From NCBI GenBank assembly GCA_048594975.1, contig JBMDXQ010000159.1, positions 1 to 21,844 of the forward strand: a stretch of 21,844 bases of DNA, written 5' to 3'. The notes under the pieces were generated by a model, which was not told where the DNA came from, ran no database searches, and was given only the letters and a program-made list of their open reading frames with translations. This document shows, piece after piece, positions 1 through 7,274 of the stretch. This DNA comes from JBMDXB01 sp048594975. Its GTDB lineage: Bacteria > Acidobacteriota > Vicinamibacteria > Vicinamibacterales > 2-12-FULL-66-21. Every line of letters begins with the position of its first letter. The stretch's first letter is position 1. A program made the translations under genes and the position numbers.

Positions 1-579
1 GCTGACCATGAGGCCGCGGACGTTCTGGACCGAGCCGCCGTGACCCAGATCGAACGCCTTGGGTGTGCTCCAGGCGAACACGCCGGAGAACACATCCTGC
101 TGATCGCGAACCGCTTCCCAGATCGCGTTGGTGAAGCCGTCTTCCGGCTGTTCACCACGCTCCTGCCTGAGGACGCTCGCCAGCTCCGCCGGGCGTTCGA
201 CCGGCAGCAGCCGCAGGATCACGGCGTCGATCAGGCTGAAGATTGCGGTCGTGGCGCCGATGCCGAGGGCGAGCGTGGCGACCGCTGCCGCGGTGAACAC
301 CTTGCTGTGGGCATAACTGCGCCACGCGTAGCGCAGGTCCGCGCGCAGTTCGTCCAGCGGCCTCAGCCCCAGGCTCCGGCGGGCTTCGTCCTTGTGCTTC
401 TCGACCGATCCGAACTCGAGCCGCGCGAGTCGCCTGGCTTCGTCGACCGACACGCCGCCGCGCCGCATCAGGTCTTGGGCGCGGCGTTCCAGGTGGAACG
501 CCAGTTCGTCAGCCATGTCCTGCTCCATCGCGGAGCGATGCCACAGGCTCCGCCAGAACGATCGCAGACGAGCCCACAT
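1..579 (-). CDS. ADOP-type orphan ABC permease 1 (N-terminal part, cut by window edge)
   Basis: This is the N-terminal 193 codons of a large MacB/FtsX-like membrane protein; the rest lies beyond position 1. Residues 1-80 form a charged, helical cytoplasmic prefix with the pattern found in the other four permeases here: an acidic D-E-L-x-F-H-L segment, then a G-G-x-S-x-D-E-A-R-R segment and an EFG motif. The first membrane helix is about residues 95-118 (AAAVATLALGIGATTAIFSL), and the extracytoplasmic MacB core domain begins after it. The start ATG (579-577) lies 2 nt after the stop of padR-1. An AGGAGG ribosome site at 592-587 sits inside the last codons of padR-1, 7 nt before the ATG, so the two genes should be translationally coupled. 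The family is recognised from the prefix domain plus the first helix; the transported substrate is unknown. Confidence 0.9.
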   Translation of the reverse strand, partial: MWARLRSFWRSLWHRSAMEQDMADELAFHLERRAQDLMRRGGVSVDEARRLARLEFGSVEKHKDEARRSLGLRPLDELRADLRYAWRSYAHSKVFTAAAVATLALGIGATTAIFSLIDAVILRLLPVERPAELASVLRQERGEQPEDGFTNAIWEAVRDQQDVFSGVFAWSTPKAFDLGHGGSVQNVRGLMVS

Positions 580-581
580 GG

Positions 582-917
582 TCAAGCCTCCTGTGTGCCC
601 AGCGCCGTATTGATCGCGAGCGCCGTGCGGTGCCACCGCTCGGTTTCGGTTTTCAGGCGCTTCCGGCCTGTTGCCGTGAGCCGGTAGAACTTCGCGCGGC
701 GGTTGTTCTCGGAGGTGCCCCACTCGGTTTCAAGCAGCCCCTGGTGTTCGAGCCGGTACAGCGCGGGATACAGGGCGCCTTGTTCGATCGCCATCGCGCC
801 GCCGGTGATCTGCTCGATGCGGAGCAGCACGCCGTAGCCATGCTGGGCGCCGAGCGACACCGCTTTCAGGATGAGGACGTCGAGCGTGCCGGGAAGGAGG
901 TCGGCCTGTGGCGGCAT
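582..917 (-). CDS. PadR-family transcriptional regulator 1
   Basis: A 111-residue winged-helix repressor of the PadR family, acidobacterial ADOP-associated subtype. It opens with the subtype signature LLPGTLDVLILKAV (residues 7-20). The wing/recognition region QGALYPALYRLEHQG lies at about 46-60, and RRAKFYRLTATGRKRL at about 73-88 leads into a C-terminal helix that probably mediates dimerisation. Family members bind palindromes in their own promoter and are released by a small ligand or stress signal; the ligand is unknown here. The ATG at 917-915 is chosen because an AGGAGA ribosome site precedes it closely and because the protein then has the same length as padR-3. It is followed 2 nt later by permease 1, and the operator at 925-961 suggests it represses its own operon. 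Confidence 0.92.
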   Translation of the reverse strand: MPPQADLLPGTLDVLILKAVSLGAQHGYGVLLRIEQITGGAMAIEQGALYPALYRLEHQGLLETEWGTSENNRRAKFYRLTATGRKRLKTETERWHRTALAINTALGTQEA

Positions 918-924
918 ACGTTCT

Positions 925-969
925 CCTAGATGATTTAGGAAGGCTACGCGGGGCTTCCTAAGTTGTCAA
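925..969 (-). promoter_or_regulatory. padR-1 promoter and operator
   Basis: Read on the minus strand, a perfect TTGACA -35 box (969-964) is followed by exactly 17 nt and a weak -10 TAGCCT (946-941). A perfect 8-bp inverted repeat, TTAGGAAG at 935-942 and CTTCCTAA at 954-961 on the plus strand with an 11-nt spacer, lies across the spacer and the end of the -10. A third half-site forms a second near-palindrome, CCTA...TAGG, at 925-939. One arm starts 2 nt after the -35 box, so a bound PadR dimer would block RNA polymerase. The assignment to PadR-1 is inferred from position. Confidence 0.75.
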
Positions 970-1014
970 GGAGAGAGCGAGAACCTGTCGGTCGCAGCGT
1001 TCCGAACGTTCCGG

Positions 1015-1086
1015 GGTTCCGCTGGTTCGGGATCCGGGTTCAAGGTTCGAGGTTCCCGGGGTTCTGGTGCGTGGTTCAGGTTGGGT
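1015..1086. repeat. 36-bp imperfect tandem repeat built on GGTTC
   Basis: GGTTC occurs seven times between 1015 and 1077. The start-to-start spacings are 9, 13, 7, 7, 9 and 13, so the pattern recurs after 36 bp (1015 and 1051 begin the two copies). The internal positions have diverged. No protein frame explains it. It lies between the padR-1 promoter and the IS21 relic and may be the scar of a repeat element. Confidence 0.6.
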
Positions 1087-1199
1087 CCATCACTTCGCGG
1101 CGATCGGTAATGTGCCGTTGCTCGCCGTGTTCGGTCGCGCCCAGACGGTGGCCCCAGAAGCGACGATCGCGCGTCGAGCTGACCTGGACTATTTCCCGG

Positions 1200-1590
1200 G
1201 ATCGGCCCGGGCGTGGTCACGACATCGGCGGGGAAGTGCGCGATGTACTCGGCGCCGATCGCGTGCTCGGCGACGCCGCGGGTGAGGGCCGCGCACATGG
1301 CCTCGTTGCCATAGGTCGCCAGCAACGAATGCAGGCGATCGATGTCGCGGAGCCACACCTGCGGGCCGCGATGCGTGAGCTCGGTCAGGTACGCGAGCGC
1401 CTCGGGTCCCAGCTTCAGCAAATGCTCGCGTTGCAGATGCCGCTTGGCCCGTGCCGGACACGGCGGCGACGTGTTGCGCTCGATGCTCGGGCAGGTCGAC
1501 CCCTCGCCCGGCTGGAATTTCCGCTCGTGCGTCGCGGCGAAGCGGCCGGCGACAATCCGGACGCGATCGCGATAGAGTACAGCGTCCCGG
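1200..1590 (-). pseudogene. IS21-family transposase (IstA) C-terminal relic, frameshifted
   Basis: On the minus strand this stretch encodes the C-terminal part of an IS21-type transposase. It contains the Mu-type beta-barrel segment (LYRDRVRIVAGRF, ATHERKF), a linker reading DLPEHRAQHVAAVSG, and a helical tail with RAKRHLQREHLLKLGPEALA and a GAEYIAHF end. The three parts are not in one frame: the linker (about 1455-1495) is read one frame away from both flanks, so two compensating indels are present. The catalytic DDE core upstream is missing, and no IstB ATPase follows on the low-coordinate side, where the tandem repeat begins. This is a dead fragment. The family call rests on motif memory, without an alignment. 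Confidence 0.7.
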
Positions 1591-1860
1591 CGATCCCTTT
1601 TGTCACGGACTCGCCGGCCAGCAGATCGCAATCCCCACGCTCAGATCGAGCGCCACGCCGGCGAAGAGTGGATTCCACTCGGTGACCTGGCCACTGCGGT
1701 CCCATTCCAGCCTGGTCGGTGGGTCGAGCTCGGGCGCTGCGCACCTCGCGCTCGACCTGCCGTCGCAAATGCCAACACAGCACCGCGCGCAGCCCGGGTC
1801 CAGGCCCCCGCAGGCGCCCGCAGGGCCGGAGCGAAGCGGAGCCTGCCGGCTGCGTGTGCA
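1591..1860. other. Unassigned GC-rich stretch between IS21 relic and antitoxin
   Basis: No gene with a start site and a recognisable family is visible. A minus-strand frame at about 1625-1755 gives a protein-like stretch (TRLEWDRSGQVTEWNPLF and a hydrophobic run) ending in a stop, possibly a gene fragment of unknown origin. At 1800-1850 there are short GC-rich direct repeats (CCCGCAGG twice, and GGAGCGAAGCGGAGCC), probably low-complexity intergenic DNA. Confidence 0.4.
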
Positions 1861-1863
1861 TTG

Positions 1864-1901
1864 TTGCCTCTCTTGAAGTCAATGTGTCACAATGTGCACA
1901 T
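1864..1901 (+). promoter_or_regulatory. Toxin-antitoxin promoter with double palindromic operator
   Basis: Two adjacent palindromes, TGTGTCACA (1883-1891) and TGTGCACA (1893-1900), sit immediately before and over the first base of the antitoxin ATG (1900). A possible promoter is TTGCCT (1864-1869), an 18-nt spacer, and CACAAT (1888-1893), which would place the mRNA start near 1900. Phd-type antitoxins are known to repress their own operon by binding such palindromes. The operator is directly visible; the promoter boxes are weak matches. Confidence 0.55.
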
Positions 1902-2136
1902 GAAGACGATCTCCATCCGTGAACTGCACCTGAAAACCGGCCGCTGGGTCCGCCATGCTGCCAGCCGGGGCCCGATCGTGGTGACGGATCGCGGTCGCCG
2001 CGTCGCGGCGCTTCAGGCATTTGACGCCTCCGTGACGGGCCGGCCTCTGCCCAACCGAGAGGCCGCGATCCGCAAACGGTCGAAGGTCCCGGTCGACTCC
2101 GCCGTGTACCAGTCCGAGCTGCGCGAGGATCGGTGA
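1900..2136 (+). CDS. Phd/YefM-family antitoxin
   Basis: A 78-residue antitoxin of the prevent-host-death family. The N-terminal DNA-binding part reads MKTISIRELHLKTGRWVRHA, followed by PIVVTDRGRRVAALQ, the usual beta-strand motif of the family. The C-terminal part is basic and presumably disordered until it wraps the toxin. An in-frame ATG at 1882 would add six residues, but they fall within the operator palindromes; the ATG at 1900 matches the family N-terminus and is preferred. No ribosome site precedes it, which fits a leaderless message. The stop overlaps the toxin start, as is usual for such pairs, so antitoxin and toxin are made from one mRNA and the complex probably represses the operator over 1883-1900. 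Confidence 0.88.
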   Translation: MKTISIRELHLKTGRWVRHAASRGPIVVTDRGRRVAALQAFDASVTGRPLPNREAAIRKRSKVPVDSAVYQSELREDR

Positions 2137-2576
2137 TCTACTTCGACGCGGCGTACATCGCCAAGTGCTACCTAAACGAGCCGGGCGCAGATCGAGTCCG
2201 CGAAGTCGCCTATGGCGCCGACGGCCTCGCATCGTGTGAACTGGCTCGACTGGAATTTGCGTCGATCCTCAAGCGGCACGTCAGAGAGCGCCACGTGACC
2301 CGCCGGGAGATGAGGGCCATCTTGAAGGACTTCGAAGAAGATGAGCAGAACGGGGTCTGGCAGTGGATTGGCGTGACTTCTGAGCTGCTGGAAAAGGCCC
2401 GCAAGGCCGTCCTCGACATTTCGAGCACGGTCTTCCTCCGATGCGGTGACGCGCTGCACCTCGCCTGCGCCGAGGAGCACGGCTTTCAAGAGGTCTATAC
2501 GATCGACCGCCACATGCTGAAGGCGGCCCGGCATTTCCACCTGACTGGCGTCAACGTCGTCGGCGAGAGCCGTTGA
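2133..2576 (+). CDS. vapC: VapC-like PIN-domain ribonuclease toxin
   Basis: A 147-residue PIN-domain protein, a normal length for VapC toxins. These are Mg-dependent RNases that cleave tRNA or rRNA and stop translation until neutralised by the antitoxin. The four acidic metal ligands are all in place: D5 (MIYFDAAYIAK), E41 (CELARLEF), D106 (CGDALHLACAEEHG) and D125 (VYTIDRHMLKAA). The start is a GTG at 2133, which overlaps the antitoxin stop (GTGA) and gives the canonical N-terminal MIYFD. Pairing a PIN toxin with a Phd-type antitoxin is common. The enzyme looks intact. A decayed copy of its C-terminal third lies about 19 kb away at 21496-21680. Confidence 0.92.
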   Translation: MIYFDAAYIAKCYLNEPGADRVREVAYGADGLASCELARLEFASILKRHVRERHVTRREMRAILKDFEEDEQNGVWQWIGVTSELLEKARKAVLDISSTVFLRCGDALHLACAEEHGFQEVYTIDRHMLKAARHFHLTGVNVVGESR

Positions 2577-2853
2577 GCGCTGATGCAGCCCGAGGCGGTG
2601 GACAGATGGTGGACGGACGGGAGAATACGCCCGGATCTACAAGATCACGCAAGTCCAGAAATGCCGAGGAAGTGCGCACGTGCGAGGCCACTCGACCACG
2701 GCCGATTTCGCGCTCAAGCTGATTCGTAAGGATGGTCTTCTCGGCAGGCTGCTGTGCGACTGCGCCGTCGGCCGGCGGCGCCGCCGGCAGTCCGGCGGCG
2801 GCAGGCCCGAGCGCGAGAAAAGCCAGTACGGTGAAAACACAAGGGCCTCGCAT
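2551..2853 (-). CDS. Possible small secreted protein, unknown
   Basis: A 100-codon frame whose first 25 residues look like a signal peptide: MRGPCVFTVLAFLALGPAAA, then a small-residue, proline-rich stretch. The rest matches no family I recognise. A weak AGGA lies about 10 nt before the ATG. It overlaps the 3' end of vapC by 26 nt in the opposite direction and has no partner gene. In such GC-rich DNA the frame may be fortuitous. It is listed because the segment between vapC and padR-2 holds nothing better. Confidence 0.22.
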   Translation of the reverse strand: MRGPCVFTVLAFLALGPAAAGLPAAPPADGAVAQQPAEKTILTNQLEREIGRGRVASHVRTSSAFLDLRDLVDPGVFSRPSTICPPPRAASALNGSRRRR

Positions 2854-3181
2854 CGGAGAGTCATCCTGGAGTGGCCGCGGTTGAATTGGCGGGCGCGCCT
2901 CCCGGCGATGTAAACGCCTGGCCGTCCTGGGAATCCTCTCGCTCGCACCTTCCATTTTGCCGGCCAGGAGCACGGCCTCGGCACGGTCAGAATCTACCTC
3001 AAAGCGCGAACAACGGCCCCGTATCGCGCAGTCTCCGGCTGGCTGCGCCCGGCGGCACGATTGCCATTGCGCGAGCGGGGAAGCCAGGTGGAGGAGCGAT
3101 GGAGCGAGCTGGCGAACTCGGTGACCGGCGTTGGTCGATCCGTACATTCGCATCGCGCGGCCATGCGACAGCCCGGCGGTT
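2854..3181. other. Intergenic stretch with no supported gene
   Basis: Several overlapping open frames exist on both strands, but none shows a family motif or a credible ribosome site. I see no RNA gene. The segment ends at the padR-2 operator. Confidence 0.5.
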
Positions 3182-3216
3182 TTCTATTTGACATCCAAAT
3201 AGAATGCGTGTATTCC
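3182..3216 (+). promoter_or_regulatory. padR-2 promoter and operator
   Basis: A perfect 9-bp inverted repeat, TTCTATTTG (3182-3190) and CAAATAGAA (3196-3204) with a 5-nt spacer, covers the -35 region. The -35 box TTGACA (3188-3193) is perfect; 17 nt later comes the weak -10 TATTCC (3211-3216). A third half-site, TTCCATTGG (3213-3221), matches the first arm at 7 of 9 positions. The second arm begins 3 nt after the -35 box, the same register as in the other padR promoters. It stands out in AT content from its surroundings. Confidence 0.8.
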
Positions 3217-3222
3217 ATTGGC

Positions 3223-3570
3223 GTGTCTGATAGAGGGCCCGCCAAGGCCGACGTCCTACAGGGGACGCTCGACGTCATGATCCTGCAGACCCTCGCCACA
3301 CTGGGGGCGTCGCACGGATACGCCATCGCGGCGCGCCTCGAGCAGGTGTCAAGCGGTCGCGTACAGCTGAACATGGGCACCCTCTATCCGGGACTGATGC
3401 GGCTCGAGCAGCGCGGCTTCATCAGCGGCACGTGGGGCGTGACCGACAACAAGCGCCGGGCCCGCTTCTACGCGATTACCGCGGCCGGCCGCAGGCAGCT
3501 CGCCGTCGAGAAGCAGGAATGGAATCGGACGGTGACGATCATGCAAGCGCTGCTGAGCGAGTCGAAGTGA
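3223..3570 (+). CDS. PadR-family transcriptional regulator 2
   Basis: A 115-residue PadR winged-helix repressor of the ADOP-linked subtype: LQGTLDVMILQTLATLGASH at residues 12-31, the recognition segment MGTLYPGLMRLEQRGFIS at about 51-68, KRRARFYAITAAGRRQL at about 77-93, and a C-terminal helix. The start is taken as the GTG at 3223. It is the only in-frame start close to the conserved domain, and it lies 6 nt after the -10 box, so the transcript would begin at the GTG itself with no leader or ribosome site. An earlier in-frame GTG at 3208 lies upstream of the -10 and cannot be used from this promoter. Its stop overlaps the permease 2 ATG by one base. It probably represses its own operon through the palindrome at 3182-3204. 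Confidence 0.9.
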   Translation: MSDRGPAKADVLQGTLDVMILQTLATLGASHGYAIAARLEQVSSGRVQLNMGTLYPGLMRLEQRGFISGTWGVTDNKRRARFYAITAAGRRQLAVEKQEWNRTVTIMQALLSESK

Positions 3571-6230
3571 TGCCCGTCATCCGCGAGTGGCTGCGGCGGC
3601 TGTGGGGCACGTTCCGCAAGGCACCCGAGGACGCCGCCATGGAGGAGGAGCTGAGGCTTCACGTCGAGATGGTTGCGGCCGACTTGCAGCACCGCGGCTT
3701 GACGCCGGAGGAAGCGCAGCGCGAGACGCGCCGGCAGGCGGGCGGCGTCGCACAGGCGATGGAGCAGCGGCGCGATCAGCGCGGTCTGCCGTGGCTCGAG
3801 GATCTGCTACAGGACGCGCGCTTCGGCGCGCGGATGCTCCGGCGTGCGCCCGTGGTTACGGCCGTGGCGCTCGTCACGCTGACCCTCGCCATCGGCGCCA
3901 ACAGCGCCATCTTCAGCCTCGTCGATCCGCTGTTGTTTCGCGATCTGCCCTTGCGTAATCCTGCCAGCCTCGTGCAGTTCACGTATCAGTATCCGCGTGA
4001 CCCGCCGTTGAACATGTTCGGTCTCGCCTATTACGAGCAGGTTCGCGACGGGAACCACGTGTTCTCGGATCTGTTCGGGCTCGCGCGGCTGACGACGGAG
4101 TCGCACACGGGTGAGGACCCGATCGCGGCGGAGATCGTCACCGGCAACTTCTTCCAGGCGCTTGGCGTGCGCCCGGCGCTGGGCCGCGTGCTCGACGTCT
4201 TCGACGACAAGCCGGGCGGGCCTCCGACCGCCGTGGTGAGCTGGCGCTACTGGAAGAGTCGATTCAACGGCGACCAGAGGGTCCTCGGCTCTGCCGTCGA
4301 CATCAAAGACACCCGCCTGCCCGCGCCGATGCATGTCACGGTAGTCGGCGTCGCCGAACCGGAATTTTCCGGCATCGCCGTCGGCTACCGGCCGGACGTC
4401 TGGATGTCGCTGGCCGCGGTGCCGGACGCCATGCGATCCCGGGCGGCGCTGGCGCTTGCCGCGCGGCTCCAGCCGGGCGTGTCGATCGAACAGGCCCGTG
4501 CCGAGATGCGGGTGCTGGATCGGGCCCGGATCGAAGCCCTTGCACAGCAAGACCCACAGTGGCTCCGGGCCGTCATCGAGGTCACGCCGGCGCGCACCGG
4601 ACTCTCGACCCCTCTGCATCAGCAGTTCGGCGGGCCGCTGCTGCTGCTGATGACGATGGTCGGCGGCGTGCTACTGCTGGCGTGCGTCAACATCGGCAGC
4701 CTGCTGCTCGCGCGCGGTGCCGCGCGGCAACAGGAGATGGCAGTACGCGTTTCGCTCGGCGCCGGCCGCTTCCGCATCGTACGGCAGGTGCTGACCGAAT
4801 CGTTGGTTCTCGCGGCGATGGGCGGCGTCCTGGGCATCGTCGGCGCGCGGTTCGGCGCGTCGCTGCTGATACGGATCGTGACGTCGGGTACGCTGGCGCT
4901 CGGTCCCTCGCCGCGCCCGGACATTCCACTCGATGCGCGCGTGCTGATGTTCACGGTCGCCGTCACGGTGCTGGCGGCGCTGCTGTTCGGGCTCATGCCT
5001 GCGATCGCCGCGCTCGTGTCGGCCCCGGCGCCTGCTTTGCGCCAGAACGGCTCCGCACAGCCGCGATCCCGGCGCGTCTTCGGCAACGGCCTGGTGGTCG
5101 CGCAGGTGGCTATCTCGCTGGCGATCCTCAGCGTGTCGCAACTGTCCATCGCACATCTGCGCGACTTGAGTGATCGCAGCCTCGGCTTCGATCGCGATGG
5201 TGTGTTGCTGATCTCAGTCAACACGTCGCGCGCGCAGAATCGGCAGCAGCTCGCCGCACTCCACCGGGACATCGTTCCGCGGCTGCAGGCGATTCCGGGC
5301 GTGCGGGCGGTTGCGGCCAGCGGGACGACGCCGATTGCCCCGGGCGCCGCGAGCCGCTTCCTGCGGGCCGAAGGATTCGACGAACCCGTGCAGGACAGAG
5401 GGCGGGTGTCGCTGAATTGGGTGTCTCCCAACTATTTCGCCACCTACGAAACGCCGCTGCTGGCGGGACGCGATTTTCGCGACGCCGACCTGGAACAGCC
5501 GCGCCGCGTCATCGTCAACCAGACACTGGCGCGGCGCTATTTCGCCGGTCGCGATCCGCTTGGCCTCCACGTCCGGCTCGAGAACGAACGCGATCCCTAC
5601 GAGATCGTCGGTGTCGCCGGCGACGCGAAGTATCAGGAAGTCAGGCTCGCCCCGCCGCCCACTGTCTATGTTTTCGCTCCGATGTCGAGAGGATCGACCA
5701 CGCTGTCACTGCGGACGGACGTCAGTCCGATCGCCGTTGCCGCCGACGCGCGCCGCATCGTGACCGAGGTGCTCGGCGCTGATTCGGTGCGACGCGTGAC
5801 CACGCTGGCCGAGCAAGTCGATGCCGCCGTCGTCCCCGAGCGGTTGCTGGCGATCCTGGGCGGATTCTTTGGCGTTGTTGGCGCGCTGCTCGCGGCTATC
5901 GGTCTCTACGGGCTGCTCGCCTATACCGTCGCGCGCCGCACGAAAGAGATCGGGATTCGCATGGCGCTCGGCGCGACGCGCCGCGACGTCATTCGGATGA
6001 TACTGCGCAGCGGGCTGACGCTCGTCGCCGCAGGGTCCGTTGTCGGTGCGCCGGTAGCGTTCTGGGGGACACGATTCGCCGCGACTGCGATCGAAGACTC
6101 GTCTGGCGGCGGCGTGCCGCCCGTTGCGACGGCCGTCGTGGCAATGCTCGTTGTTGCAGCGCTGGCGGCGTCCATGCCGGCGCACCGCGCCACGCGCGTC
6201 GAGCCCGTGATCGCACTCCGGTCGGAATAG
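3570..6230 (+). CDS. ADOP-type orphan ABC permease 2
   Basis: A complete 886-residue duplicated permease. Residues 1-90 are the cytoplasmic prefix (EEELRLHVEMVAADLQ, LTPEEAQRETRR). Predicted membrane helices lie at about 96-117, 355-380, 412-436, 457-482, 504-527, 762-786, 813-835 and 848-868. They enclose two extracytoplasmic MacB-like core domains (about 120-350 and 530-755) and two FtsX modules. The FtsX cytoplasmic signature occurs twice: RQQEMAVRVSLGAGRFRIVR at 386-405 and RRTKEIGIRMALGATRRDVI at 789-808. MacB and FtsX proteins work with an ABC ATPase, but none is adjacent. The start ATG overlaps the padR-2 TGA, indicating translational coupling. The C-terminal helix pair (PVATAVVAMLVVAALAASMP) is shorter than in its paralogs. 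Substrate unknown. Confidence 0.93.
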   Translation: MPVIREWLRRLWGTFRKAPEDAAMEEELRLHVEMVAADLQHRGLTPEEAQRETRRQAGGVAQAMEQRRDQRGLPWLEDLLQDARFGARMLRRAPVVTAVALVTLTLAIGANSAIFSLVDPLLFRDLPLRNPASLVQFTYQYPRDPPLNMFGLAYYEQVRDGNHVFSDLFGLARLTTESHTGEDPIAAEIVTGNFFQALGVRPALGRVLDVFDDKPGGPPTAVVSWRYWKSRFNGDQRVLGSAVDIKDTRLPAPMHVTVVGVAEPEFSGIAVGYRPDVWMSLAAVPDAMRSRAALALAARLQPGVSIEQARAEMRVLDRARIEALAQQDPQWLRAVIEVTPARTGLSTPLHQQFGGPLLLLMTMVGGVLLLACVNIGSLLLARGAARQQEMAVRVSLGAGRFRIVRQVLTESLVLAAMGGVLGIVGARFGASLLIRIVTSGTLALGPSPRPDIPLDARVLMFTVAVTVLAALLFGLMPAIAALVSAPAPALRQNGSAQPRSRRVFGNGLVVAQVAISLAILSVSQLSIAHLRDLSDRSLGFDRDGVLLISVNTSRAQNRQQLAALHRDIVPRLQAIPGVRAVAASGTTPIAPGAASRFLRAEGFDEPVQDRGRVSLNWVSPNYFATYETPLLAGRDFRDADLEQPRRVIVNQTLARRYFAGRDPLGLHVRLENERDPYEIVGVAGDAKYQEVRLAPPPTVYVFAPMSRGSTTLSLRTDVSPIAVAADARRIVTEVLGADSVRRVTTLAEQVDAAVVPERLLAILGGFFGVVGALLAAIGLYGLLAYTVARRTKEIGIRMALGATRRDVIRMILRSGLTLVAAGSVVGAPVAFWGTRFAATAIEDSSGGGVPPVATAVVAMLVVAALAASMPAHRATRVEPVIALRSE

Positions 6231-6317
6231 CCTGGATACTCCAGGGCTTCGGCCAGCGCCCGTGACCTTCTGGCTGGACAAGGTTGGCCTTGAAGTGTGT
6301 TCGGCGAGGCTGAGTCG

Positions 6318-7007
6318 TCACTCGAGTACATTGTGCCCCTCCCTGATCGGCTTCGCGAAGTGGTAGAAGTACGCACCCCGCGCCTCGGTGAACCAGAGCT
6401 GATCGCGTCCCTCTGGCATCGAACCGCCGAGCCCGTCCCGCACCGCTTCCAGCATCGTGTGCTGGTTCATCAGGCTCTGGTCCTGCGTCTCCAGAATCAG
6501 GACCGTCGCGTAGCCGTCGGCGCTGTATCGGCGGAGCTTCTTCATCTTGGGCGTGATCTGCTGGGCGACCCGTTGTGGCAGCGTTTCGTCGTCCTGAATC
6601 GGGCGCGAGATGACGACTCGTGCCGGGCGGTCCGATTCCTTGATCCCGATGCAGGTCAGGGGCGTGTTCGGGAGCTCGATGTCGTAGCGGCCGGGAGCCT
6701 CGATGCCACCTTGATGATCCAGTGCGCGAGCGCCAGCCGATACGGCTCCCAATCAGACCCAATCGTCACGAGCTCGTACGGAACGTTGATGCTCAAGCGC
6801 GCGGTGGTCGGAAGGTGGTCGAGGACGCCGAGGGCATCCATGAACTGCTCGCCGATCCGGCGCTGGTCTGGGAGGGTGTCGACGCTCATGTGTTCGATCG
6901 CGAGGTTTTCCGGCGATGGCCTTGTAGTCGACGCTGTTGAGCACTCCGTTCGGAAGCGACAGCCAACCGTCCTTGCCATTGGGCTTCTTCTTCGACTTCT
7001 TCGCCAT
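6318..7007 (-). pseudogene. Unknown conserved-looking protein, two compensating frameshifts
   Basis: Read on the minus strand from the ATG at 7007, the product begins MAKKSKKKPNGKDGWLSLPN. At about 6912 the protein-like reading moves to another frame (LAIEHMSV, DQRRIGEQFMDALG, INVPYELVTIGSDWEPYRLA) and at about 6698 it returns to the first (RYDIELPNTPLTCIGIKESD, YATVLILETQDQSLMNQH), ending at 6318. The first and last segments share one frame, so two indels of opposite sign bracket about 210 nt; without them an in-frame stop at 6755-6753 truncates the product. The intact protein would be near 229 residues, with a lysine-rich N-terminus and no membrane helix. I do not recognise the family. It lies downstream of permease 3 on the same strand, with 267 nt between that hold nothing recognisable. 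Confidence 0.7.
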
Positions 7008-7274
7008 GAAGGTCGGACCTCGCGGCGGCGTTTCGCGGACACACCGGCGCACACCTCAGACGTGACAATGCGACGGAGCAGACCAATGTTCCCACGCGGT
7101 ATTGCGATTCCCGGCAGCGTGTTCGGGTCAGACCGCAAGCGCGATGCGCGAACGATCGGCGTGGGCCGGGGCCATTTTCGCAACGGTCGGCGAGCGCCTC
7201 CGTTTCGGTCCGGACTTCGCGGCCACAGGATGCCAGCGTCGATCCCCTGAATCCAACCGTCCCATCATCAACGA

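Noticed and set aside
1600..1899. N-terminal extension of the antitoxin by about 100 codons
   Set aside because: The upstream part is low-complexity and unrelated to the family, and it would run through the operator palindromes.
3807..5431. Two 270-codon minus-strand frames opposite permease 2
   Set aside because: Antisense shadows of a strongly coding GC-rich gene, with no recognisable motif.
6908..6916. Programmed frameshift at the GGAAAAC run in the unknown gene
   Set aside because: No heptameric slippery pattern, no upstream ribosome-like stimulator, and a second shift is needed downstream. Mutation or sequence error is simpler.
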